A stretch of DNA of 64,000 nucleotides from Actinoplanes couchii (GCF_016862075.1 NZ_BOMG01000021.1:39537-103536), one strand, 5' to 3'. Positions 41,806 to 49,880 are shown, counted from the stretch's first letter. Made by a program: numbers and translations. The notes: generated from the letters alone by a model not told the origin.

Positions 41806-44637
41806 ATGATTGGACTCCGCTCGGTGCGTCCATCTGCGATCGTCGCTGTCGGAGCGGCCCTGGCGGTCGTCGCCATGGTGCTGCTTCCGCAGACCGTCGC
41901 GGGTGGACTGCTGGCCGCGGCCGCGGCGATCCCCGGCGCGGCGATGCTGTGGGCGGCCCACCGGCGCACCGCCGCCGGCCCGCGGTTCCGGGCCGCCCTG
42001 CTCGGCGCCGGCCTGCTCGTCACCGGCGTCACCGGGGCGGTCTGCGCCGTCGTCGAGCGTGTCGCGCCGGAGGCCCGTTTCGACGGCGTCCCGCTCGCCG
42101 CGCACCTCTACCTGGTCAACCTGATCCTGGCCACCCTGGTGACGCTGCCCGGCCTGATGCGGCCCCAGCAGGCCCGCGATCCGCTCGGCCGGCTCCGGGT
42201 CATGCTCGACATCGTCGGGGTGTCGGCCTGCCTGATCCTGCCGACCTGGGTGCTCATCCTCAGCGGCGGCTACCTGCGCGGCGCCTCGGCGATCGCGTCG
42301 TTCCTCGGCGCCGTCGCCACCGCGATGGCCGCCGTCGCCGGGGTGCACGCGACCCGGCACCGCGCCGCCCTGCGCTGGGCCGGCCCCGCCGTCGCCCTGG
42401 CCCTGATCTGCCTCATCGCGCTGGTGATCTCGGCCGACAACCCCAGCAACCCGAACTCGCCGCCCGCCGCGCTGGCCGCCGGTCTCGCGATGAACGTGGC
42501 CGGCTGGGCGATGTGGTGGGGCACCGTCCGGGTCGACCCCGACTCGGCGCCCCTCCCGGCCGACGGCAGCGAGCCCGCCGCCGGGTTCCCGCTGTTCACC
42601 CTGCCGGTGCTGGGCGCGGCGATCTCGGTGGTGGCCCGGCTGCTGCACGGCGGCCACCTGGACGCCCCGGCCATCGCGCTCGCGGTGATCGCGCTGCTCG
42701 CGGTGGCGACCCGGGAGTTCGTGGCGGCCATCGTGCTGCGCCGGCACGCCGCCCACCTGACCTATCACGGCAACCGGCTGCGCAGCCTGATGTTCGGCTC
42801 CTCCGACGTGGCGATGGTGCTCGACCGCGATCTGACGGTGCGCTGGCAGTCCCCGGCGGCCGCCCGGCACTTCGGGCTCTCCGACTCCGGCGTGCTGAAC
42901 CGGCCGGTCACCGCCCTGGTCGACGCCTCGCAGGCCGCCGCCCTGGAGCGCTTCCTGACCGCACGCCTCGGCGATCCCGTTCCCCCTGTCGTTTCCGTCT
43001 CTCCCGGTTCTCTTGTTTCTCCCGACTCGCCCGCCTCTCCTGGTTCTCCCCCTTCTTCCGGCTCGCCCGCCTCTCCTGGCTCTTCGGCCTCTTCCGGTTC
43101 TTCCGCTCCTTCCGGTTCTTCCGGCTCTTCGGCCGGCTCCGGGGGCGAGCCCGCCGCGCAGATCTTCTCCGCGGTCTTCCATGACGGTCTCGGCCGGCTC
43201 CGGGACACCGAGTGGACCGCCGGCGGCACCGACCCGGGGATTCCCGGGCGCAGCCTGGTGATCCACATCCGGGACGTCAGCGACCAGCGGGAACTCGAAC
43301 AGGCCCTGCAGCAGGCGACCCACGTGGACACCCTGACCGGGTTGGCCAACGTGCACGGGCTGCGGCACGCCCTCCAGCCGGCCGGCGAGGGCACGCTGAT
43401 CAAGATGGAGTTGCGCGGGCTGACCGCGATCGCCGAGGTCCACGGCGCCGACTGCGCGGACGCGGTGCTCGTCGAGGCGGTCCGCCGGATCCGGTCCCGG
43501 ATCGCCGCCACCGACGTGCCGGCCCGGATCGGCGACGCCCGGCTCGCGGTGATCACCCGCAACGGGGCGCTGCTCGCACACGTGCTGGCCAATCAGCTGG
43601 TGACCGAGCTGGCCCTGCCGTACGAGATGGACGGGGTGACCGCGCACCTGCAGGTGTGGGCCGGGCTGAGCGACCTGCCCCCGGGCCCGAACGTCGACGA
43701 GGTGATGCGGCGGGCCGCTCTGGGCCTGCGGATGGCGAGGTCCCGGCCGCCCGGCGCCGTCGAGTGGTACGACGAGGCGATGGAGGAGCAGCTGGTCCGC
43801 CGTTCCACCCTGGAGCAGGATCTGCCGACCGCGCTGGACCGCAGCGAGCTGGAGCTGCTGTTCCAGCCGGTGTTCGAGCTGAACGGCCGCCGCCCGGTCG
43901 GCGTCGAGGTGATCCTCAGCTGGCGGCACCCGGCGTTCGGCAGGTTGCCCGCCGCCGAGCTGCTGGCCCTGGCCGACGACCTGGGGGTGCTCGGCGACCT
44001 GCGCATCTGGGCGCTGAACCGGATGTGCCGCCAGGCCACCGCGTGGCGCCGCCAGTTGCCGGAGCTGTGGTTCTCGTTCGGCGTCCGCCCCGGTGAGCTG
44101 GGTGAGGACGGTTTCCACACCGCCCTGGAGACCGTCCTGGAGACCCACCGTCTGCCGAGGGCGGCCCTGGTGGTCGAGATCAGCGAGGACGACCTGCACC
44201 ACGGCCCGGAATCGGACAGACTTCTGGCCGACCACCTGCGCGCGCTGCGCACCAGCGAGATCCGGACCGCGGTGGGCCACTTCGGCGCCGGCCCGACATC
44301 ACTGAGCCGCTTGCGGATCCTCCCGGTGGACCTGCTGAAGGTCGACCGCAAGGTCTTCAGCCAGGACGATGGAGCCCCCGCGGCGGTAGGCGTGATCATG
44401 GAGGTGGCGGTGACCCTGGGCCGCCGCCTGGGCATGGACGTGGTCGCCCACGGCCTGTCCAGCGAGGCCGACCTGGAAACGGTACTGGCCACAGGTTGCC
44501 GCCTGGGCCAGGGCGACCAGCTGGCCCGCCCACTGCCGGCCGAACACGTGGAGGCCTTGATCGAACGCTTCCGGGACATCCCGATCCCCCCTTCCCCAAC
44601 AATCGCCCGCCTGGTCCAACGCCGCCCCGGCGACTGA
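41806..44637 (+). CDS. Membrane protein with PAS and degenerate GGDEF and EAL domains
   Basis: About 943 aa. TAAGAT at 41793-41798, seven bases before the ATG, suggests a leaderless start. About nine helices (1-330) are followed by a PAS domain split by a Ser/Pro/Gly-rich insert (about 392-445), then GGDEF and EAL domains. GGDEF reads ARIGDARLAVITRNG (about 574), not GG(D/E)EF. The EAL motif is GVEVILSW (about 700), the DDFG loop is GHFGAG (about 824), the NLS motif is FSFGVRPG, and the late Glu is replaced (VVAHGLSSE). Neither synthesis nor hydrolysis of c-di-GMP is expected. A sensing or protein-binding role is more likely. Confidence 0.9.
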   Translation: MIGLRSVRPSAIVAVGAALAVVAMVLLPQTVAGGLLAAAAAIPGAAMLWAAHRRTAAGPRFRAALLGAGLLVTGVTGAVCAVVERVAPEARFDGVPLAAHLYLVNLILATLVTLPGLMRPQQARDPLGRLRVMLDIVGVSACLILPTWVLILSGGYLRGASAIASFLGAVATAMAAVAGVHATRHRAALRWAGPAVALALICLIALVISADNPSNPNSPPAALAAGLAMNVAGWAMWWGTVRVDPDSAPLPADGSEPAAGFPLFTLPVLGAAISVVARLLHGGHLDAPAIALAVIALLAVATREFVAAIVLRRHAAHLTYHGNRLRSLMFGSSDVAMVLDRDLTVRWQSPAAARHFGLSDSGVLNRPVTALVDASQAAALERFLTARLGDPVPPVVSVSPGSLVSPDSPASPGSPPSSGSPASPGSSASSGSSAPSGSSGSSAGSGGEPAAQIFSAVFHDGLGRLRDTEWTAGGTDPGIPGRSLVIHIRDVSDQRELEQALQQATHVDTLTGLANVHGLRHALQPAGEGTLIKMELRGLTAIAEVHGADCADAVLVEAVRRIRSRIAATDVPARIGDARLAVITRNGALLAHVLANQLVTELALPYEMDGVTAHLQVWAGLSDLPPGPNVDEVMRRAALGLRMARSRPPGAVEWYDEAMEEQLVRRSTLEQDLPTALDRSELELLFQPVFELNGRRPVGVEVILSWRHPAFGRLPAAELLALADDLGVLGDLRIWALNRMCRQATAWRRQLPELWFSFGVRPGELGEDGFHTALETVLETHRLPRAALVVEISEDDLHHGPESDRLLADHLRALRTSEIRTAVGHFGAGPTSLSRLRILPVDLLKVDRKVFSQDDGAPAAVGVIMEVAVTLGRRLGMDVVAHGLSSEADLETVLATGCRLGQGDQLARPLPAEHVEALIERFRDIPIPPSPTIARLVQRRPGD
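42979..43140 (+). repeat. Low-complexity Ser/Pro/Gly insert inside the PAS domain
   Basis: Near-repeats such as TCTCCCGGTTCT, TCTCCTGGTTCT and TCTTCCGGCTCG encode SPGSLVSPDSPASPGSPPSS and similar. Pyrimidines dominate the plus strand, and T-ending codons (TCT, CCT, GGT) are used that the rest of the gene avoids. The look is of recent repeat expansion in frame. Confidence 0.8.
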
Positions 44638-44769
44638 CCCGACCCACCCGCCCACCCACCGGGCCGAGGCGGTTCCGGCAACACCGCCCCACCCACCGAC
44701 GACACCGCCCCACCCACCCACCACCTCAACCAGCCCTTCACCCAAACCCGCCACCCACCCCCACACCGG

Positions 44770-44935
44770 CCGACCCTCCGCACGGATGGCCTCCGTTTTG
44801 GGCCGGGCCACCCTCCGTGCCGGCCACCCTCCGTGCCGGCCACCCTCCGTGCCTGCCACCCTTCGGGTTGGCTGCCCTTCGGGTTGGCCACTCTCAGGGT
44901 TGGCCGCTCTCAGGGTTGGCGACCCTCCGGGTTGG
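44770..44935. repeat. Degenerate 16-bp tandem array, about ten units
   Basis: Units of exactly 16 bp run 44770-44801 (two), then after six bases 44808-44935 (eight). They start as CCACCCTCCGTGCCGG repeated three times with one change, then shift to CCACCCTTCGGGTTGG, CCACTCTCAGGGTTGG and CGACCCTCCGGGTTGG. Neighbouring units are most alike, a sign of local duplication followed by drift. The period is not a multiple of three. Confidence 0.85.
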
Positions 44936-45009
44936 GTCGCTCTCCGCGAGAGTGGCATTCGTGCCGGACGCCCACTGCATGTCCTTCTGCGCCCGAGCCC
45001 GAGCCCGTG

Positions 45010-45105
45010 CCCGTGCCTTGCGTCCGTGCCCGGACCCGGCGCCCGTGCCTTGCGTCCGTGCCCGGACCCGGCGCCCGTGCCTTGCGTCCGTGCCCGGACC
45101 CTGCG
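45010..45105. repeat. 32-bp tandem array, three units
   Basis: A unit beginning CCCGTGCCTTGCGTCCGTGC repeats at 45010, 45042 and 45074. The first two units are identical and the third diverges in its last bases. A shorter CGAGCC/CCGTGC motif precedes it from 44990. It lies between the 16-bp array and the GNAT gene. Confidence 0.85.
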
Positions 45106-45309
45106 CCCTGCGCCTCGCGCCTTCACCTTGCGGCCGGGCATACACCTCGCGCCCGCGCGTCCTGCCTCAGCCCGCGCACGCGCCTTGCCCTGCCCGCGCG
45201 CACGCGCCTCCAGCCGCCGCCACCTACACCCGCCTCCGCAGCCACGGCCCTGGCCCGCCCTCTCTGCGCCGCCTGGAGGGGTGGTGTTCGGGCGTGGTTG
45301 GATGGGGGC

Positions 45310-45612
45310 GTGGCGATCACGGTGGTGGAGAATTCCGAGCGGGGGCGGTTCGAGGCTCGGGACGAGGCGGGGGAAGTCGCCGGAGTTGTCACTTTTCAGG
45401 TGACCGGGCCGATCGTCGTCTTCACGCACACCGAGGTCGATCCGCGGTTCGAGGGGCAAGAGGTCGGCGATGCGCTGGCCCGCGCGGTGATGGACGACGC
45501 CCGCGACCGGGGGCGCACGGTGGTACCGATGTGTCCCGTGCTGAGCGAATGGCTGGACAAGCACAAGGAGTACGACAAGCTGGTGGCTCGCTCGACCCGC
45601 CGGATCAAGTAG
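45310..45612 (+). CDS. Small GNAT-fold N-acetyltransferase-like protein (YjdJ type)
   Basis: The protein has 100 aa from a GTG at 45310 with GGGGG upstream. Sequence features are FEARDEAGEVAGVVTFQVTG, VFTHTEVDPRFEGQEVGDAL, ARAVMDDARDRGRTVVPMCP and EWLDKHKEYDKLVA. This is the one-domain GNAT-like family with the V.P.C.....(F/W) pattern, which binds acyl-CoA-like ligands through FEGQEVGDAL. The substrate is unknown. It stands alone in a repeat-rich region. Confidence 0.88.
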   Translation: MAITVVENSERGRFEARDEAGEVAGVVTFQVTGPIVVFTHTEVDPRFEGQEVGDALARAVMDDARDRGRTVVPMCPVLSEWLDKHKEYDKLVARSTRRIK

Positions 45613-46025
45613 TACTCCGGCTGCGCCGCGAACTCTAACGACGGCGCCGATGGTGGGTGGGCACGGACCGGCGTGGGCTGCCAGCTCCTTCCACAGGGCG
45701 AACTCTCGGAGCAGCGGGCCGGGGGTCAGGCCGCGTTCGCTGCGCCGGGAACTCTTGCCCCGCCGGGAACTCTTGCCGCGCCGGGAACTCTTGCCGCGAC
45801 GCGAACTGCCATGTCCGGGCCAGAGGGGCGCGACCCTGAGGGGCCGATGGCGCAAGATTCTGTCTGGGTTAGTGGGCAAGTGCCCATTCGGGTCAGCGGG
45901 GCGGGGCCGGAGTCTGCGCCTGCGGCACACCGCAGCCACCACCACGTGCGACCCGTTGGGTCGGTGCCGTCGGATCAGGTAGCCCGTCAGATCAAGTCGC
46001 CCACCGGATCAAGGCACCCACCGGA
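45613..46025. other. 413-bp gene-free stretch with short repeats
   Basis: No supported gene. It holds an 18-bp array (45743-45814), scattered CGAACTCT motifs (from 45639 and 45699) and at its right edge a 14-bp direct repeat (46000-46013 and 46017-46030) that includes the stop of the next minus-strand gene. Open frames through it are repeat-driven. Confidence 0.65.
45743..45814. repeat. 18-bp tandem array, three full units and one degenerate
   Basis: CGCCGGGAACTCTTGCC(C/G) occurs at 45743, 45761 and 45779; a fourth unit at 45797 is degenerate (CGACGCGAACTGCC). The unit is a multiple of three but no gene is supported across it. Confidence 0.85.
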
Positions 46026-46514
46026 TCAAGTGGGGCGGCGTGCCGCCAGCACGGTCAGGGTCAGGGCTGCGGCGGTTAGGGCTGTGATTCCCTGGATGGC
46101 GTATACCTGGCCACGGGCGTCGTGGATGAGTGGGGGAGTGCCGACTGACAGACGGGCCGGTTCCGGGGCGGTGCAGGTCCACTCGTGGTCGCCGGGTGGG
46201 GAAGCGGTCAGCAGCAGGAGTCCGCGCCACCCGTGGGTGGTGATGTCCTGGTCGCGGGTCGGCATGATCGACGTCGACACCTGGCCGCCGGGTTCGCAGG
46301 CGGGCTCGGTGTCCGTGGTCGACCACACCATCCGTGGGCCGTCGCTGAACGTGATGGTCACCGGTGTTCCGGCCTCGATCGGCTCGCCGGGGTCGCCTGA
46401 TCCGAGCAGGCCGGCCAGCAGCGCGCCCACCGTGAGTGCCCCGGCGAAGGCGATCACCGCGCCGGTGGCGAGCAGCACCCGGACGGGTGAGGCCGCCACG
46501 GGAATCGGGTTCAT
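46026..46514 (-). CDS. Two-helix membrane protein of unknown function
   Basis: The protein has 162 aa from ATG at 46514. Helix 1 is VRVLLATGAVIAFAGALTVG followed by ALLAGLLG; then comes an extracytoplasmic domain of about 90 residues with two cysteines (EPACEPGG, WTCTAPEP) that could pair; then C-terminal helix VYAIQGITALTAAALTLTVL. I recognise no family. It is expressed toward the repeat region, and a repeat covers its stop codon. Confidence 0.75.
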   Translation of the reverse strand: MNPIPVAASPVRVLLATGAVIAFAGALTVGALLAGLLGSGDPGEPIEAGTPVTITFSDGPRMVWSTTDTEPACEPGGQVSTSIMPTRDQDITTHGWRGLLLLTASPPGDHEWTCTAPEPARLSVGTPPLIHDARGQVYAIQGITALTAAALTLTVLAARRPT

Positions 46515-46687
46515 GGATGCATTGTCGCGGGATAGCCCGGGCCCCGGGCCACCCCGTCTGGGTGCCCGGGTCATCCCGCCGGGCCCCGGCAATCCCGCTC
46601 CGGGCACATCCAGGTCATCTAGCCCGGCCTTCCGCTCGGGTGACCCGGGCTGTCCCGCCCGGGTGACCCGAGCGGGAAAGTCCGGGG

Positions 46688-46912
46688 CTACTTGCTGGAG
46701 TCGGCCAGTTGGGTGATCGCGACGGCGGCGCGGATCTGCGGGCTGCGGCCCAGGTCGCCGATGGTCTTGATGCCGAAGGCCTTGTCGAGGGCGTCGGCGT
46801 CGGACTTGCTGACGCCGGCGAGGGCGTCGACCGGGGCGTCCGGCAGGGCCTGCAGGTCGTGGTCCTCGAACTTCTTGTCGAGCAGTCTGTCGAGGTTGGC
46901 GTTGACCGTCAT
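46688..46912 (-). CDS. Small helix-hairpin-helix-like protein
   Basis: The protein has 74 aa. ATG follows AAAGG at good spacing. The central part DALAGVSKSDADALDKAFGI-KTIGDL resembles helix-hairpin-helix motifs of the DUF4332 or DNA-polymerase type, and the C-terminal IRAAVAITQLADSSK is helical. It may bind DNA or protein; function is unknown. The upstream promoter (TAGTGT at 46970-46975, minus strand) and a dyad at 47005-47023 lie in the 250-bp gap to the diguanylate cyclase gene. Confidence 0.78.
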   Translation of the reverse strand: MTVNANLDRLLDKKFEDHDLQALPDAPVDALAGVSKSDADALDKAFGIKTIGDLGRSPQIRAAVAITQLADSSK

Positions 46913-46969
46913 CTCTGACCTTTCACTCGGAGTCGCGAAGCCGTCACCGTGGGCGAAGGCGTAAAACGG

Positions 46970-47023
46970 ACACTAGCACGTACGACTGTACGGTTGACCG
47001 CTCATCACTCCATCGTGGAGTGA
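46970..47023. promoter_or_regulatory. Promoter and dyad between the HhH gene and the diguanylate cyclase gene
   Basis: TCACTCCA-TCG-TGGAGTGA (47005-47023) is a perfect dyad with 8-bp arms. A second short pair GTAC-GACT-GTAC lies just left of it (46980-46991). ACACTA at 46970-46975 gives a minus-strand -10 TAGTGT for the small gene. A regulator for this dyad is not apparent in the window. Confidence 0.45.
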
Positions 47024-47165
47024 GTGAATGACGCCACCGGGTCACCCGTACCCGAATGGTCGGGTTTGCAGTCCGGTGGCGACCTGGTTGCGGATGTGCC
47101 GGGACAGCTCCGCCCCGGCCGGTCCGTGCCGATGATGACCTCAGACGATCGAGGAGGCGGAGCAC

Positions 47166-48671
47166 GTGACGCAGGCTCTGTTGAACCGCGCGGAACCGGG
47201 TGAGCCGGTCGACGTGGCGGTCCTGCGCGCCGGTGAGCCGGACGCCGAGCCCGAACCGGATCCCGCCCGGCAGGCGAAACTGACCCGGATCTGGCGGTTC
47301 TGGCTGGCCGGCGCCCTGTTGTACTGCGTCGGCCAGCTGTTCACCACGCCGACCGGCCCGGTCGGTGGCCTGATGACGATCGCGATGCCGCTGATCTTCT
47401 CCGCCGGGATCGCCGCCGGGGTGTGGCTGAACCGTCCCCGGCCGAGCTGGCCGTGGCTGCTGCTGGCGAGCGCCGGGCTGATCACCGTTCTGGGGTACGT
47501 CTTCTTCTTCGCCGGCGCCACCTCCGTCGCCTTCCCGGTCTTCATGGTCATCTACCCGGTCGAGGCGGCGGCGCTGCTGTTCATCGTCCGCAGCGCCTCC
47601 TGGCGGCAGGACCGGGCCGGCATGCTCGACGCGCTGATGATCAGTGTCGGTCTCGGGCTGGCGTGCTGGCTGCTGGTGATCACCCCGTTGATCCGCTTGA
47701 AGACCGAGGCGTACGGGGATGTCTACGCCGCCCTGTTCCCGTTCGGCGACGTACTCCTGCTGGGTGTCCTGATCCGGTTCTTCACCTCCATCGGACAGCG
47801 CAACGCCGCGTTCTGGCAGCTCAGTGTCTCGATCGTGGTGCAGGCGGCGACGCACATGGTCAGCCTGGCGGCGATGATCTTCGCGGTCCGCACGCCCGAC
47901 CTGGCCGCCGTCTCGTCGCTGGCCGCCTTCCTGATGGCCGGCGCGGCGATCCACCCGTCGATGCGGATCCTCACCGGCCGCCCGTTGCGCCCGGTCACCG
48001 ACATGACGCCCCGGCGGGTCCTGCTGGTCAATCTGACCTGTATGGCCGCTCCGGTGCTGCTGCTGGCGCAGGGCGTGCTGCAGGACGGGCGCGTCGACTG
48101 GGTGGCCGCCGGGATCGGCTGCATCCTGCTGTTCGCCCTGGTCACGCTCCGGATGGTCGATCTGGTCGGCCAGGTGCAGGACAAGGCCCGCCAGTTGGAC
48201 GCGGTCGCCCACATCGACGCGCTGACCGCTCTGCCGAACCGCCGGGCCTGGGATCTGGAGCTGGACCGCCGGATCGCCGCGGCCCGCCGGCACGGCAACC
48301 CGGTGGTGGTGGCGATCATCGACCTGGACTACTTCAAGCGGTACAATGACGAGTTCGGGCACCAGGGCGGCGACGAGCTGCTGACCACCGCGGCCGCGGC
48401 CTGGCGCAACGAGCTGCGCCCGGAGGATCTGCTGGCCCGGTACGGCGGCGAGGAGTTCGGGGCGATCTTCGACCATGCCCGGCTGGGCGACGCCGACCAC
48501 ATCATCGAGCGCCTGCAGGCGGTGACCCCGCTGGGTCAGACGTTCTCGGCCGGGGCCGCGCAGTGGAACGGCCACGAGACGGCCGAGGAGTTGCTGGCCC
48601 GCGCGGACATGGCCCTGTACGCCGCGAAACGGGCCGGCCGCGACCGGGTCTTCGTATCGGCGACCCGCTAG
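47166..48671 (+). CDS. Membrane-bound diguanylate cyclase
   Basis: The protein has 501 aa. The GTG follows GAGGAGGCGGAG. Nine to ten helices (about 35-320) form a 7TM/MASE-like sensor, followed by a short linker and a full GGDEF domain (about 335-500). The domain shows HIDALTALPNRRAWDLELDR, IIDLDYFKRYNDEFGHQGGD, then I-site RPED five residues before the intact active site RYGGEEF, and ARADMALYAAKRAGRDRVF. It should make c-di-GMP from GTP with product inhibition. It lies near the degenerate GGDEF-EAL protein at 41806. Confidence 0.95.
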   Translation: MTQALLNRAEPGEPVDVAVLRAGEPDAEPEPDPARQAKLTRIWRFWLAGALLYCVGQLFTTPTGPVGGLMTIAMPLIFSAGIAAGVWLNRPRPSWPWLLLASAGLITVLGYVFFFAGATSVAFPVFMVIYPVEAAALLFIVRSASWRQDRAGMLDALMISVGLGLACWLLVITPLIRLKTEAYGDVYAALFPFGDVLLLGVLIRFFTSIGQRNAAFWQLSVSIVVQAATHMVSLAAMIFAVRTPDLAAVSSLAAFLMAGAAIHPSMRILTGRPLRPVTDMTPRRVLLVNLTCMAAPVLLLAQGVLQDGRVDWVAAGIGCILLFALVTLRMVDLVGQVQDKARQLDAVAHIDALTALPNRRAWDLELDRRIAAARRHGNPVVVAIIDLDYFKRYNDEFGHQGGDELLTTAAAAWRNELRPEDLLARYGGEEFGAIFDHARLGDADHIIERLQAVTPLGQTFSAGAAQWNGHETAEELLARADMALYAAKRAGRDRVFVSATR

Positions 48672-48679
48672 TAGAAGCC

Positions 48680-49111
48680 TTAGAGCAGCCCCTGATGACG
48701 TGCCAGGTGACGGTCGAGGACCCGGGAGTACCCGGCGAAGTCGTGCTCGCGCAGCCGGTCGCCGAGTTCCAGGTGCTCGGCGAACGATTCGGCCGGCTCC
48801 AGGTCGGCGACGGTCAGCACGAGCCGGGCCAGCCGCAGCTGGTGGTCGCGCAGCGGTGCGAACAGCCGCTCGGCGACGGGATTGCCGGAGAGGGCGACCA
48901 CGTCCAGGTGGAAGTCCGCCCCGGCCGTCATGAACGTGGCCAAGTCCCCGGCGGCCATCGCGGCGGCCTGCCGGTCGAGCGGCTCGCGCAGCGCGGCGGC
49001 GATCGCCCCGGGGTCGATGCGCAGGGCGGTCACCCGGGCCGCGGCGGTCCGTTCGAGGGCCTCGCGCACCTCGAGCACATCGGTGACCTCATCGACACCA
49101 AGGAGGGTCAT
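48680..49111 (-). CDS. FCD-domain protein without DNA-binding domain
   Basis: The protein has 143 aa. It matches only the C-terminal FCD ligand domain of FadR-type GntR regulators: EVTDVLEVREALERTAAARV, GADFHLDVVALSGNPVAERL with metal-type His, HLELGDRLREHDFAGYSRVL and RHLARH. The usual 75-residue winged helix is absent. The ATG at 49111 lies 25 bases after the stop of a HutC-type GntR gene, with GGGAG upstream, so it may be a real second gene. A truncated relic is the alternative. Confidence 0.75.
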   Translation of the reverse strand: MTLLGVDEVTDVLEVREALERTAAARVTALRIDPGAIAAALREPLDRQAAAMAAGDLATFMTAGADFHLDVVALSGNPVAERLFAPLRDHQLRLARLVLTVADLEPAESFAEHLELGDRLREHDFAGYSRVLDRHLARHQGLL

Positions 49112-49136
49112 GCCTGCATGCTCCCACGAGGGATCC

Positions 49137-49880
49137 TCACCTGTTGAAGACGGTCACCTCGATGGCGTAGTGGTCGGCCCGGTACAGGTTGTCCGAGTAC
49201 TCGACGGCTGCTCCGGTGCTGTCGAACGACGTACGCTGCATGCTGATCAGCGGGGTGTGCGGCCCGATGTCCAGCAGCCGGGCCTGGGCCGGGGTGGCCG
49301 CCTTGGCGGTGATCCGCTGTTTGGCGACCGACGGCCGGCCGTTCCACTCGCCCATCATCCGGTAGAGGCTGCGGGTGGCCAGGTGGTCGCCGTTGAGGTC
49401 GGCGAACCGGGGCGGCAGCCAGTTGCGCAGCACCGCGAGGGGCATCCCGTCGGCGAGCCGCAGCCGTTCGCAGTGCACCAGCTCCTCGCCGGCGTTCAGG
49501 CCGAGCATCCGGGCGGCGTGCCTGTCGACGCAGTCGCGCTCGAAGTTCAGCACCCGGGTCTGTGGCTGCCGACCGGCGGCGGCCAGGTCGTCGAAGAGGC
49601 TGGTCAGGGCGACCCGGCGGCGGACCTGGACGTCGGTGACCCGGGTGCCGACGCCGCGTTTGCGGGTGAGCAGCCCCTTGTCGACCAGCTCCTCGATGGC
49701 CCGGCGGACGGTCGGGCGGGAGATCTCCAGGCTGTCGGCGAGCTCGATCTCGGTGGGGATCCGCTCGCCGGGGACCAGCTCGCCCCGGTCGATGGCCTCC
49801 TCCAGGCGGCGGCCGATCTGGAAGTAGATCGGCACGGGGCTGTTGCGGTCGATTTCCAGGGGCGGCATCGGCATCGGCAT
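49137..49880 (-). CDS. GntR-family regulator, HutC/UTRA type
   Basis: The protein has 247 aa. The winged helix spans about 10-80 (PVPIYFQIGRRLEEAIDRGE, then LADSLEISRPTVRRAIEELV, wing GLLTRKRGVGTRVT). The UTRA ligand domain (about 95-240) has LNAGEELVHCERLRLADGMP, LEISRP-type contacts and a C-terminal YSDNLYRADHYAIEV. UTRA binds small sugars or sugar phosphates. It is divergent from the IolE-like gene with a dyad between the two promoters, so it most likely controls the carbohydrate locus. Three ATG codons follow one another at the start (49880, 49874, 49868). Confidence 0.94.
   Translation of the reverse strand: MPMPMPPLEIDRNSPVPIYFQIGRRLEEAIDRGELVPGERIPTEIELADSLEISRPTVRRAIEELVDKGLLTRKRGVGTRVTDVQVRRRVALTSLFDDLAAAGRQPQTRVLNFERDCVDRHAARMLGLNAGEELVHCERLRLADGMPLAVLRNWLPPRFADLNGDHLATRSLYRMMGEWNGRPSVAKQRITAKAATPAQARLLDIGPHTPLISMQRTSFDSTGAAVEYSDNLYRADHYAIEVTVFNR

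Larger units (their letters stand above)
44638..45309. other. 672-bp gene-free stretch, C-rich and repeat-rich
   Basis: No convincing gene on either strand. 44641-44760 is strongly C/A-rich; its complement holds several GGG runs near 44702-44725 (GGGTGGGTGGGG) that could fold as a quadruplex. 44770-44935 is a 16-bp array and 45010-45105 a 32-bp array. 45110-45270 stays C-rich and G-poor before the strand flips to G-rich ahead of the GNAT gene. Long open frames here follow from stop-poor composition. Confidence 0.7.

Noticed and set aside
44770..45105. CRISPR array
   Set aside because: The 16- and 32-bp units are contiguous without unique spacers, and no cas gene is present.
45673..46716. 347-residue plus-strand open frame through the 18-bp repeats
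   Set aside because: Its first part is repeat translation and the rest is antisense to the membrane protein; no supporting ribosome site.
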